Below, one piece after another: positions 34,148-42,383 of a stretch of 61,921 bases of DNA. A program made the position numbers and the translations under genes. The stretch lies in NCBI GenBank assembly GCA_017962315.1, contig JAGCVN010000050.1:1-61921 (forward strand). The letters are read 5' to 3'. Under the pieces are notes generated by a model. That model was not told where the DNA came from. It did not search any database and worked only from the letters and a program-made list of their open reading frames with translations. The stretch comes from Kiritimatiellia bacterium. GTDB taxonomy: Bacteria > Verrucomicrobiota > Kiritimatiellia > RFP12 > UBA1067. The first letter of the stretch is position 1. Every line of letters begins with the position of its first letter.

Positions 34148-34443
34148 CGGAAATACCTCCTTCTAGTGGGGGCTAAGAGCCCTGGAAGAACCACCGTTCG
34201 TTGACGCGGGAAAACGGCGCGAGGGATTACGGTGCATCCGGCGAGGCGTACCCTGCCATCTACACGATCTACATGTTCTACACGGCTAGAATCATCATCC
34301 TCCCCGATCGGGTAGTTGTAGTAACCGGACCAGCGTTCCAGCTGTTTGCCCTTGTAGGTGCCGACAAGGGCAGTACACCCAGACGTTTCATATTCCGCAT
34401 GAGAAACGCCGCACTGTCGAGATTTGTCTTTCTTCATTACCAT
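34144..34443 (-). CDS. Small first gene of the secretion-like operon, carrying the in-frame repeat
   Basis: A 99-residue frame from 34443 with AAGGA six bases upstream, about 35 bases from the predicted transcription start. The first 50 residues look like real protein (CTALVGTYKGKQLERWSGYY, NYPIGEDDD). Then comes SSRVEHVDRVDGR, encoded by the short element at 34256-34290. The remainder (PRQRTVVLPGLLAPTRRRYF) does not look like folded protein. It may be a gene truncated or redirected by the element. Family not recognised. Confidence 0.4.
   Translation of the reverse strand: MVMKKDKSRQCGVSHAEYETSGCTALVGTYKGKQLERWSGYYNYPIGEDDDSSRVEHVDRVDGRVRLAGCTVIPRAVFPRQRTVVLPGLLAPTRRRYFR
34256..34290 (-). 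repeat. Short in-frame coding element, copy 3
   Basis: Nine-base units of the form NNCTACACG (ATCTACACG, ATCTACATG, TTCTACACG on the plus strand). Read on the minus strand it encodes SRVEHVDRVDG, in the same frame as the copies in the GH38-like gene. Confidence 0.6.
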
Positions 34444-34484
34444 TAAAAATCCTTATGCCACTTCTCTCAAAAAAAAACGGCGCT

Positions 34485-34514
34485 AGTATACCAAAATCTA
34501 GCACACCTCGGCAA
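34485..34514 (-). promoter_or_regulatory. Promoter for the chaperone/effector-like operon
   Basis: TTGCCG (34509-34514), 18-base spacer, TATACT (34485-34490) with TGG extension. Start of transcription is expected near 34478. It is divergent from the feo promoter, about 120 bases away. Confidence 0.55.
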
Positions 34515-34602
34515 CAGCGAATCGACCGGAAATATCCGGGCGGGGTTACTTGCAAGAATAAATGGCGTTGGTTTACGGCGGCCGGGCACGAAAATAAACT
34601 TT

Positions 34603-34619
34603 GTCTAATTTTATTAGAC
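34603..34619 (+). promoter_or_regulatory. Palindromic operator candidate upstream of the feo operon
   Basis: Perfect inverted repeat GTCTAAT-TTT-ATTAGAC, 16 bases upstream of the -35 box. A related half-site core, TTAGCCTAA, lies between the -35 and -10 boxes (34645-34653). TTAG/CTAA cores are typical of DtxR/MntR-type metal regulators; that reading is an inference from shape and from the iron genes downstream. Confidence 0.45.
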
Positions 34620-34635
34620 TCGGCTTATTTTGAAC

Positions 34636-34664
34636 TTGACAATGTTAGCCTAAGATAATATATT
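34636..34664 (+). promoter_or_regulatory. Strong promoter for porin-feoAB
   Basis: Consensus TTGACA (34636-34641), exactly 17 bases, then TATATT (34659-34664). The spacer contains the TTAGCCTAA core, so a bound metal regulator would block polymerase. Confidence 0.7.
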
Positions 34665-34701
34665 TTCGCCGTTTTCCGCGTCTAAAGGGGACGCGGGGAG
34701 T

Positions 34702-34718
34702 GGCGGGGTTGCCCCGCC
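34702..34718 (+). promoter_or_regulatory. Leader hairpin before the porin gene
   Basis: Perfect 7-bp stem GGCGGGG-TTG-CCCCGCC in the 5' leader, preceded by a smaller stem CGCGTC/GACGCG at about 34678-34695. No T-run follows, so it more likely stabilises or regulates the transcript than ends it. Confidence 0.4.
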
Positions 34719-34750
34719 GAACGATAACCAAGCAAGGTAAGGAAGAAGAA

Positions 34751-35662
34751 ATGAAGTCACTTCTGTTTTCGGCCGCTGTGTTTTCGGCCGTGTGCGGTCT
34801 GAATCTGTCTGTGTTCGCACAGGAAACCGCCAAACCCGCGACGGCCAAGCCCGAAGAGAAGAAACCCGAAATCAAGGAAGAGACGGAAGAGGACGAGTTC
34901 GCGTGGATTTCCGCCGAGTTCGGCCTCGCGTTTGATTCCAAATACATGACCTACGGCGTGATCGACGGAAAAGACCCGATCCTCACCCCGAGCGCCACGT
35001 TGACGTTCGCGGACTGGGTGTACGCCGGCGTCGAAGCGATTTTCGACATCAACAAGTCGAACGGCAAATGGGGCGGCTACGGGAACCGCGCCTGGCGCTA
35101 CACGACGCTCGACATGATCGGCGGCGTCGCGCACAGCTTCGACCTGGGCGACACCCTCGGCACGCTCGACGTGGACGTGAACTACATCTACGAATACATC
35201 CAGCGTTATCACGGCGACATGGGCGACACGCAGTACATCAACGCCTCGCTCGGCCTGTCCGACCTCTGGCTCGAACCCGTGCTCTCCTACGAGCGCGACA
35301 TCATGGCCGATGAAGGCACCTACTTCAACCTCGAACTCGGCCACACCTTCCCGCTGGTCGGAGAGGGCGACGACGCCGTCCTGACCTTCAAGCCCTCCAT
35401 CGCGCAGGGCCTCGGCGACAAGCACCGCACCCGCGGCTACGACCTCGCCCCGGATCACGGCGGCATGATGGACACCTGCATCAAGGGCGAGCTGACCTGG
35501 GCGATCTGCGACCATTTCAGCATCTCGGGTTACGTCGCGTACTACGACTACTGGTTCGACAGCACGCTGCGCGAGGGCGCCCGCGACTACAACGACGCCG
35601 CCGGAGACACGCACGACTCCTACAACTTTGTCGGCGGCCTCGCCCTGACCGCAAGCTTCTAA
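34751..35662 (+). CDS. Outer-membrane porin-like beta-barrel protein
   Basis: A 303-residue protein with signal peptide MKSLLFSAAVFSAVCGLNLS VFAQ, then a Pro/Lys/Glu-rich linker and a beta-barrel of alternating strands (WISAEFGLAFDSKYMTYGVI, LGTLDVDVNYIYEYIQRYHG) ending in F, the usual outer-membrane assembly signal (ALTASF). The plan resembles TorF/MipA-type putative porins. AAGGAAG lies before the ATG. It is first in the unit with feoA (16 bases downstream), which suggests a role in letting ferrous iron or a related solute across the outer membrane (inference). Confidence 0.7.
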   Translation: MKSLLFSAAVFSAVCGLNLSVFAQETAKPATAKPEEKKPEIKEETEEDEFAWISAEFGLAFDSKYMTYGVIDGKDPILTPSATLTFADWVYAGVEAIFDINKSNGKWGGYGNRAWRYTTLDMIGGVAHSFDLGDTLGTLDVDVNYIYEYIQRYHGDMGDTQYINASLGLSDLWLEPVLSYERDIMADEGTYFNLELGHTFPLVGEGDDAVLTFKPSIAQGLGDKHRTRGYDLAPDHGGMMDTCIKGELTWAICDHFSISGYVAYYDYWFDSTLREGARDYNDAAGDTHDSYNFVGGLALTASF

Positions 35663-35678
35663 GCGGGAAATCCCTTCC

Positions 35679-35903
35679 GTGAAGACTCTTCGCGATGTCA
35701 AAATCGGCGAAAGCGCGGTGATCAAACGCCTATATGGCCAAGGCCCGACGCGCCGCCGGATCATGGACATGGGACTCACAAAGGGTACCGCAGTCTATGT
35801 ACGCAAGGTCGCCCCGCTCGGCGACCCTGTGGAAATCAGGGCGCGCGACTACGAACTTTCCCTCCGGAAAGCGGACGCGCAACTGATCGAAGTCGAAGCC
35901 TAA
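35679..35903 (+). CDS. feoA: Ferrous iron transport protein A
   Basis: A 74-residue SH3-like protein starting with GTG. The motif TRRRIMDMGLTKGTAVYVRK followed by APLGDPVEIRARDYELSLRK is characteristic of FeoA, a small cytoplasmic partner of FeoB. The ribosome binding site is weak (GGGAAATCCC), so it may depend on translation of the porin gene just upstream. It lies 62 bases before feoB. Confidence 0.9.
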   Translation: MKTLRDVKIGESAVIKRLYGQGPTRRRIMDMGLTKGTAVYVRKVAPLGDPVEIRARDYELSLRKADAQLIEVEA

Positions 35904-35965
35904 CGGCGTTCTTTTCCCATTTTTCCTGAAATTCGGCGCTACCCGCGCCGGAAGTGGAGTGTTTT

Positions 35966-38674
35966 ATGCAACTCAAGATTGCGCTTGCCGGCAACCCGAA
36001 CAGTGGAAAGACGACCCTGTTCAACGACTTGACCGGCAGCAGCCAATATGTCGGCAATTGGCCGGGGGTGACGGTCGAAAAGAAGGAAGGACGTTTCCGC
36101 GCCGACAAAGAAATCCTCATCCAAGACCTTCCCGGCATCTATTCCCTTTCCCCTTACTCGCCTGAAGAGGTCATCTCGCGCAGCTACTTGATTGACGAAG
36201 AACCCGATGCCATCCTGAACATCGTGGACGGGACGAACATCGAACGGAACCTCTACCTTACCACGCAACTGCTTGAAGTCGGTCTCCCGACGCTCGTCGC
36301 CGTCAACATGATGGACGTTGTCCAGAAGAACGGCGACAAGCTCGATCTTGTCAAGCTCTCCTCCATGTTGGGATGCGAAGTCGTCGGTATCTCAGCCTTA
36401 AAGAAAAAAGGGGGCATCGAGGTCTGCAAGAAACTGTCGAAACTCGCCGTCGAACGGAAAGTCGGGAAACGCCCCGACTTCTACACACCGAAAATCGAAT
36501 CCGCCCTCGTACGGATCGAAAACGCGATCAAGGGAAAAGTCCCCGAAAAGAGCCTCCGCTGGTATGCGGTCAAAGTATTTGAGCGTGACACGAAAGTCCT
36601 TGCGAAGGTCGCCCTCCCGGATGCCGAACGCAACGCGATCGAGAAGGCGATCAAGGAGATCGAGACCGCCGAGGATGACGATGCCGAGGGCATCATCACC
36701 AACCAGCGTTACGCCTTCGTGCAGAAAATCTTCGCCGCAACAGTCACCAAGGCCGCAAAACCGGGTACGCTTACGACCTCTGATAAAATCGACAAAGTTA
36801 TGACGAACCGGGTGTTGGCGTTGCCGATCTTCTTCGCCATCATCTGGTTCATGTACTACGTCGCCGTCTCCACCGTCGGCACCTGGATGACCGACTGGGC
36901 GAACGATGGTCTTTTCGGAGACGGCTGGCACCTAGCCTATTGCCACGACACCCCCGCTTTCTGCTCAAAAGCGGTGAACGAACGGAATGCATCCATCGCC
37001 AAAGAGGCGGAGTCCGCTAAAACAAAGAACGCCGCGACGCTGAAAGCCGCCGGACTTCCGGAGGACTTCGATGCCAGAGCAGAAGGGGTTTCCGAAGCGG
37101 ACGCGAAGACGTTCGCGACCGTCAAAGACAAATTGGCCGAAGTCCCGGAAGCGGAAACCTGGGAAAGCGCCTCCGGCGAATTCGCCGACGCGGGCAAGCG
37201 CATTGCCGCCTGGGGGAACGCCGCCGTCGCGGCGGGCGCCGCCAAGTGGGTCCCCGCCGACGGAGGGGAGAAAGCCGACGCGCCCGAAGTGGACGACGAG
37301 AACGTCCGCGAGTTCAAACTCGTCGTCACCGACGAAGCGAAGGCTAAGACGGTCAAGAGCGAAAAGGTGTTGTTCGAGAACGAGGAAAGCGGCGAAATCG
37401 ACCGGGAAGAGGTGGTGGACTACGAAGCCTACCTCGAAAACCTCAAGGTCGCGAAACCGGATCCCTCCGACTACGGCATCTGGATTCCCGGCATCCCGGT
37501 TCTCGCCGAAAAGTTTCTCGACAGGATCGAGGCAAACGACCTTGTGCGCGGTATCCTCAACGACGCCATCATCGGCGGCGTGGGCACGGTGTTCGGTTTC
37601 GTCCCGCAGATCTGCATCGTCTTCCTCTTCCTGGCCTTCCTTGAAGACTGCGGCTACATGGCGCGTATCGCGTTCATCATGGACCGCATCTTCCGCAAGT
37701 TCGGACTCTCCGGCAAGTCGTTCATCCCGATGCTCGTCGGCATGGGGTGCGGCGTGCCGGCGGTCATGGCCACAAGAACCATCGAAGCGCAGCGCGACCG
37801 CCGCATGACCATCACGCTAGGCACGTACATTCCCTGCGGGGCGAAGGCGGCGATTATCGCGATGTTCGTGCCGTGCTTCTTCGGGAATTCCGCCATTGCG
37901 GCATCAAGCATGTATTTCATGGGCATCGCGGTCATCGTATTTTCCGGTATCGCGCTGAAGAAGACCAGACCTTTCCTCGGCGACCCTGCCCCGTTCGTCA
38001 TGGAACTCCCGGCGTATCACATGCCAACCTTTTCCGGCGTGATGACCCACACCTGGGAGCGTGTCAAGGCGTACATGATCAAGGCCGGCACGATCATCTT
38101 CGCGGCCTGCACGGTACTCTGGCTGCTGAAGACCTTCAGTTGGTCGTTCCAGATGGTCGGACTTGAAGATTCCATGCTCGCCTCCATCGGCAATACCTTC
38201 GCATGGATCTTCTCACCGCTCGGTTTCGGCGACTGGAAAGGGGCGGTCGCCTCCGTCACCGCCTTCATCGCGAAGGAAGAGGCAACGGCGACGCTGGCCA
38301 TGCTCGCGCCGGATGTCGCGGGAGGGACCCTCAAAGGTGTCCATGCCCTCTTCGAGGGATTCGGACCGGAAGCCGCGCAAGGTGCACTCGCCTCGTTGGC
38401 GGCCATGTCCTTCATGGTCTTCAACATGTTCGACCCACCCTGCCTGGTCGCGGTGGCGACAATCTGCCGCGAGATGGGGAACTGGAAGTGGAGTCTAGGA
38501 GCGATCGGTTTCCAGCTGGCGCTGGGATATTCTCTCGGTCTGATCGTCTACCAGCTCGGCGGCGTATTCTTCTACGGACAGCCGTTCGACATCGGTGCAA
38601 TCATCGCGAGCGCGGTGGCCCTGGCAATGATCTGGTTTATCGTCCGTCCCGTACCAAAACTGCACAAGGCGTAA
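35966..38674 (+). CDS. feoB: Ferrous iron transporter B with a large central insertion
   Basis: A 902-residue inner-membrane Fe(II) transporter. The start at 35966 (MQLKIALAGN) has GGAG about eight bases upstream; a GTG four codons earlier is less likely. The G domain shows GNPNSGKTTLFN (G1) and DLPG (G3). Membrane domains contain the gate motif GCGVPAVMATR. FeoB is usually about 650-770 residues. The excess is a hydrophilic, Ala/Glu/Lys-rich stretch between the first membrane helix and the next (residues about 320-505), between GLFGDGW and GIWIPGIPVLAEKF, which should face the periplasm. The frame is unbroken and base composition is like the rest, so it is not an obvious recent insertion. 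Confidence 0.9.
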   Translation: MQLKIALAGNPNSGKTTLFNDLTGSSQYVGNWPGVTVEKKEGRFRADKEILIQDLPGIYSLSPYSPEEVISRSYLIDEEPDAILNIVDGTNIERNLYLTTQLLEVGLPTLVAVNMMDVVQKNGDKLDLVKLSSMLGCEVVGISALKKKGGIEVCKKLSKLAVERKVGKRPDFYTPKIESALVRIENAIKGKVPEKSLRWYAVKVFERDTKVLAKVALPDAERNAIEKAIKEIETAEDDDAEGIITNQRYAFVQKIFAATVTKAAKPGTLTTSDKIDKVMTNRVLALPIFFAIIWFMYYVAVSTVGTWMTDWANDGLFGDGWHLAYCHDTPAFCSKAVNERNASIAKEAESAKTKNAATLKAAGLPEDFDARAEGVSEADAKTFATVKDKLAEVPEAETWESASGEFADAGKRIAAWGNAAVAAGAAKWVPADGGEKADAPEVDDENVREFKLVVTDEAKAKTVKSEKVLFENEESGEIDREEVVDYEAYLENLKVAKPDPSDYGIWIPGIPVLAEKFLDRIEANDLVRGILNDAIIGGVGTVFGFVPQICIVFLFLAFLEDCGYMARIAFIMDRIFRKFGLSGKSFIPMLVGMGCGVPAVMATRTIEAQRDRRMTITLGTYIPCGAKAAIIAMFVPCFFGNSAIAASSMYFMGIAVIVFSGIALKKTRPFLGDPAPFVMELPAYHMPTFSGVMTHTWERVKAYMIKAGTIIFAACTVLWLLKTFSWSFQMVGLEDSMLASIGNTFAWIFSPLGFGDWKGAVASVTAFIAKEEATATLAMLAPDVAGGTLKGVHALFEGFGPEAAQGALASLAAMSFMVFNMFDPPCLVAVATICREMGNWKWSLGAIGFQLALGYSLGLIVYQLGGVFFYGQPFDIGAIIASAVALAMIWFIVRPVPKLHKA

Positions 38675-38688
38675 GAAGGAACAAAAAG

Positions 38689-38925
38689 ATGAACATCCCT
38701 TCCGCAATCATCCTGATTCTGTTGGCTGCGTGGTTCGTGTGGGCGCTCCGGCACACGCGCAGACACGGAATCTGTCCGGGCTGCGGATCTTGCGGAAAGG
38801 GATGCCGCCACTGCTCCTCTGCATTAAAAATTGCACCGGCCGGTTCGCCCTTCCCCGCGAAAGGCAACGAGGTCGTCGCACCTCCCGACGGACGCGTCTC
38901 GCGTGGGCGGCAGACTATTCGATGA
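38689..38925 (+). CDS. FeoB-associated Cys-rich membrane protein
   Basis: A 78-residue protein with one N-terminal membrane helix (IPSAIILILLAAWFVWALRH) followed by a cysteine cluster CPGCGSCGKGCRHC. Small proteins of this plan commonly follow feoB and may bind iron or act as a redox sensor. AAGGA lies eight bases before the ATG and 15 bases after the FeoB stop. The C-terminal 30 residues after the Cys cluster are longer than usual, and the end overlaps the convergent gene at 38915 by 11 bases. Confidence 0.75.
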   Translation: MNIPSAIILILLAAWFVWALRHTRRHGICPGCGSCGKGCRHCSSALKIAPAGSPFPAKGNEVVAPPDGRVSRGRQTIR

Positions 38926-41900
38926 CGGCGTAGTAGATCCGTTTTACGGATTTTCCGACACCCGTCGCCGTCCCGGAGCCGGTCACGGCTGCACCTTTGA
39001 CGGAAACGGTTTTCTTTCCGTCACGGAATTTCAGCGTGAACACCCCGCTGGAAGGGGTGAGTTTCAGTTTACACCCCGCCGGGGCAGAGGCGAACGTGAA
39101 GCTTCCGGTCAGCGGCACGTTTTCCAGCAGCAAGGTGCCGCCGCGATAGACCGAAGCCCCCTTCCCCGCAAACGCACCGGTCTGTTTTTTCTGATAGGGG
39201 AACCCTTCCGCCGCCAACGGCCATTGCAATGCGCCGGAGTACGGGAAACGGGCGAACCGGATCCCTTTTGGCGACGAACTTCCGACAATGCCGAGCGCGT
39301 AGCATGTTTGCTTGGCCTTCCGCACAAAAACCGGCAGCAGGAAGACCGTCTCATTCCCTCCGTATGGCGACAGGTCGGGAAGCGCCTCCGCCTGGATTCC
39401 GGACAACGCCAGTTCGTGTACCGTCGTCCGGATCGGGCGGACGGATACCGACAGCGATTTCGAGTCTGGCATGACGCCTTTCACGCGGACACTCCCCGTC
39501 TTTCCGATTTTCGCCGTCAGGTATCCGTATCCCGCCCTTTCCGCACCTTCCTGCGCGAAGAGGTTCAGCGTGTATGTACCGGCGACGGACGTGAACGACA
39601 CGCCCTTCACTGCCCGTGCCAGCAACCCGAATTCTTTATAACGTCCGTGCCAGAGCCCGTTCGGTTCCATCTTCACCGCAAGCCTCTTGGTCTCGGAAGT
39701 CCCGTTGAAACTCCCATCCGCCTCGCTTTCAAGTATGCTGGACGCCGTGTCGCGCCCCTTGCGAAGCGTGAATTTCGCCGCGAGTTTCGCAGAGGCCGAG
39801 ACGGTGAGTTCGACAGTCCCGCAGACCCCGCCCGCCGCGTCGACCAGGACGCCGTAGGCTTTGTTCCGAAGCGTCGCGGGAAGTTTCGCGACCGTGAGGG
39901 TGACGTTGCGGATTTCGCTGTCGCCGTCCGATGTGGCGATGATCTTGATACGGTAGGAACCGGCCTTCTTCGGCATCCCGCTCAAAAAACCGGTGGCCCT
40001 GTCGAACGTCATACCGGAAGGCAGCCCCGAAACCTGGTAGGTGACGGGGCGCCGCGATTCGGCGGTGAAGGGGATGCGCGTCGCCACTTTGACGTAGGCG
40101 AACAGTGTCGCGTTCTCTTCCGGGACGCCGTTGGCAAACGCCGGTTTCGTCGAAACGATGAAGGTGCGTGTCAAACCAGGCACCCAGATTTCGTCGCGTG
40201 TCTTGAAGTCGAACAGCGAAAGATCGACCAGCCAGTCCAAGCGACAGGCGAGCGTGCCGTGCGCGTACGCTTCCACGGGGGCGATCATCCCCGCGTCACA
40301 GGCGTTGGTCGCGACCGCCGTACCCAGTTCGACAACCCCGGAAACAGAATTCCCGGAAAAGACCGATGTGTAGAAAAGCCGATTGGAAATGGAATGTTGA
40401 CGGGCGTCCCCCGCCGACGCCGGTTCGTTCCACGAAAGATCCAGAAGGGATGAATCCTCCGCAAACGCATCGTACGGGACGTCGTCCGACGGTACCTTTG
40501 CAAGCGTGGCGGCATTGGAGAACGGGACGAACGCGAGTTCCGCGAATTCCAGAACTGTGTTCGAGACCGTTGTGCCGAACGTGAACCGCAGCTTGTCACC
40601 TTCCGCCAGTGCAATGCATCGCGGTTCCGGATCGACATCTCCGTTCGCAAAAACCGTCCAGTCGTCTGTGCCCGTTCGGAACGAAAGCGTGTTCGTGACC
40701 GTAACTGCATCGGAATCGCGCTCATGAAGATGGTAACGGAGGTAACCGGGCGCAGGTGCCTGCCACGTCAGGGAAACGTCCTTTCCCGCGCCGATGGGCG
40801 GGGTACGCAACCGTCCGTCTTTACCGGCGAACCAAGGCGTTCCGGCATCGGGGGAGAGGGAAGCGAGGCCGTTATTTCCGCTCTTGAATTCTGCCAGAGT
40901 CTGCCATTCCAACTGGTCGAAAAACGTCATCGTGAACGACTGCCGTCCGTAGTTCAACGCAATGGAACTTTTCGCGTTGTAGTTGGTCGTGATTTCCATC
41001 CGGTTTGTAACGGTCACGTTGTAGTTGGTCGTGACGAGACGCAGCAAGTCGTTCGTCTCAACGGACTCGATCCCGTTCGTGACGGAAAACGATACGCTGT
41101 TTGTCACCACCGACATGGTCGCGTCTGTCAAGTTCGTCGCCGTAAGCAAGAACTGCAGCTGACGCGGCGCCTCGTAGGCATCGGTCGCGGGCAAAGCGAA
41201 CGTGAACGGGGCATCGCCGCTCGCTCCGTCCTCCCAGATGACCGTCTGGGCAGGGATCTCCGAATCCTTCCCGTCAACTTTCACGCGCACGGTCGCCCGC
41301 ACCGCACCGAAATCGCTGCCTGTCCGGCAAAGCGTCCCCGTGATGGTTTCCCCCTCGTGGACAACGGCGGCGGGCGGATCGCCGAACGCAACGGTGGTGG
41401 ATTCGTAACCGTACACGTACTCGCCGAGCCATTCCGTGAACTTCGCACAGTTCGGATAGATGCTTTTCTTGTCGGGTTCGTCATCCAGTTTCGCAAGGAT
41501 CGTAGGGGAAGTCGGCGAACTTCCGGACTCCAAAATCGCGAGGGTCGGCCAGGTGTCGGACGGTTCGCCTTTAAAGAGCGAGTGGTATTCGTCATAAAGG
41601 GCGCGGTCGCTCATGTAATTGATGAACACCAGAACCATCGGATGGCGGGCGAGCCACTTTGCCCACGCCGGATTCTCCATCGCCTTGTACCACTTCTTGC
41701 ACTCCGTGCAGGTCCGTTTCGAGGTCGCGATTGCGAGGAGAACGGGACGCCCCAGCGTTTTCGAGACCGCCAGCGCATCCGCGTACTGGTTCGTCCAGCG
41801 GTTCAAAACCACCGCGCCGGAGGTCTGCACCGCTGGAGGATCGGCATTCACGTCATCCGGATCGACCCATGGGACGCCTACGGCGGCGAAAGTCAATACA

Positions 41901-41950
41901 GAAGAAAGGAGGATCCCGTAAAACAGTTTGAACATGGTTGAAACGCGCAT
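38915..41950 (-). CDS. Exported protein with thioredoxin-like front and Ig-like domains
   Basis: A 1011-residue protein. The start at 41950 has GAGGT five bases upstream. After the signal peptide, residues about 50-180 resemble a thioredoxin-like fold with TCTECKKWYK (CxxC near residue 83) and HPMVLVFINYMSD, as in secreted DUF255/thioredoxin_7-type domains. Residues about 190-300 look like a Calx-beta or Ig-type sandwich. Near 640-710 is a putative Ig (He_PIG) repeat, VTYQVSGLPSGMTFDRATGF then LSGMPKKAGSYRI. The last 300 residues are beta-rich. The combination suggests a surface or periplasmic protein; function unknown. It converges on the feo operon with an 11-base overlap. Confidence 0.65.
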   Translation of the reverse strand: MRVSTMFKLFYGILLSSVLTFAAVGVPWVDPDDVNADPPAVQTSGAVVLNRWTNQYADALAVSKTLGRPVLLAIATSKRTCTECKKWYKAMENPAWAKWLARHPMVLVFINYMSDRALYDEYHSLFKGEPSDTWPTLAILESGSSPTSPTILAKLDDEPDKKSIYPNCAKFTEWLGEYVYGYESTTVAFGDPPAAVVHEGETITGTLCRTGSDFGAVRATVRVKVDGKDSEIPAQTVIWEDGASGDAPFTFALPATDAYEAPRQLQFLLTATNLTDATMSVVTNSVSFSVTNGIESVETNDLLRLVTTNYNVTVTNRMEITTNYNAKSSIALNYGRQSFTMTFFDQLEWQTLAEFKSGNNGLASLSPDAGTPWFAGKDGRLRTPPIGAGKDVSLTWQAPAPGYLRYHLHERDSDAVTVTNTLSFRTGTDDWTVFANGDVDPEPRCIALAEGDKLRFTFGTTVSNTVLEFAELAFVPFSNAATLAKVPSDDVPYDAFAEDSSLLDLSWNEPASAGDARQHSISNRLFYTSVFSGNSVSGVVELGTAVATNACDAGMIAPVEAYAHGTLACRLDWLVDLSLFDFKTRDEIWVPGLTRTFIVSTKPAFANGVPEENATLFAYVKVATRIPFTAESRRPVTYQVSGLPSGMTFDRATGFLSGMPKKAGSYRIKIIATSDGDSEIRNVTLTVAKLPATLRNKAYGVLVDAAGGVCGTVELTVSASAKLAAKFTLRKGRDTASSILESEADGSFNGTSETKRLAVKMEPNGLWHGRYKEFGLLARAVKGVSFTSVAGTYTLNLFAQEGAERAGYGYLTAKIGKTGSVRVKGVMPDSKSLSVSVRPIRTTVHELALSGIQAEALPDLSPYGGNETVFLLPVFVRKAKQTCYALGIVGSSSPKGIRFARFPYSGALQWPLAAEGFPYQKKQTGAFAGKGASVYRGGTLLLENVPLTGSFTFASAPAGCKLKLTPSSGVFTLKFRDGKKTVSVKGAAVTGSGTATGVGKSVKRIYYAVIE

Positions 41951-42383
41951 ATTCGACCTCGTTACGCTCCGTCCCCCACAGACGGAACAGTCACAGTGTA
42001 CACCATCTACGATGTGAATGCCAGAAGTGTTTGACGTTCTTTACAAACACGCAGTTCGTTATAACGGACATTTCTTTGAAAGCAGAGGGGCGGTGAAAAG
42101 GGCGAAAAGGTGTTATGACATCTTATCCCCATGCACATTCCCGTGCAAGGCGGTTGACTGTGTTTTTGGACATGGCGAACAGGAGTATCCGGAGGTTTTT
42201 TAATGCGGAAAGGCGGAGGCGAAGAGGATAAGGGGAAATGGGAAATGTTGACGGGCAACGGGGACGTCACCCCTCCCCTCTGCGTTTCATCAAAATCGCA
42301 GAATGTCCGTTTCTACAAAAAAGCTTGGAAGAGCCAGAAAAACGCAGGGAGATTTCGGGGTGTCGAAAAATGACGAAACCTCG
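41951..42383. other. Intergenic region with decayed sequence
   Basis: No supported gene. The part next to 41950 should hold its promoter; TACACT near 41995-42000 (minus) is a possible -10 without a good -35. Around 42127-42290 are short blocks resembling 13520-13620 in the same order (CCATGYACATTCCCGTGC, then CTCTGCGTTTCA followed by TCAAAA), suggesting two remnants of one sequence. Confidence 0.4.

Noticed and set aside
34144..34443. CRISPR-like array from the nine-base units near 34256-34290
   Set aside because: Units are too short, without spacers of regular length, and without cas genes.
34757..35779. 340-residue minus-strand frame opposite the porin
   Set aside because: Antisense shadow; the plus strand has promoter, signal peptide and barrel.
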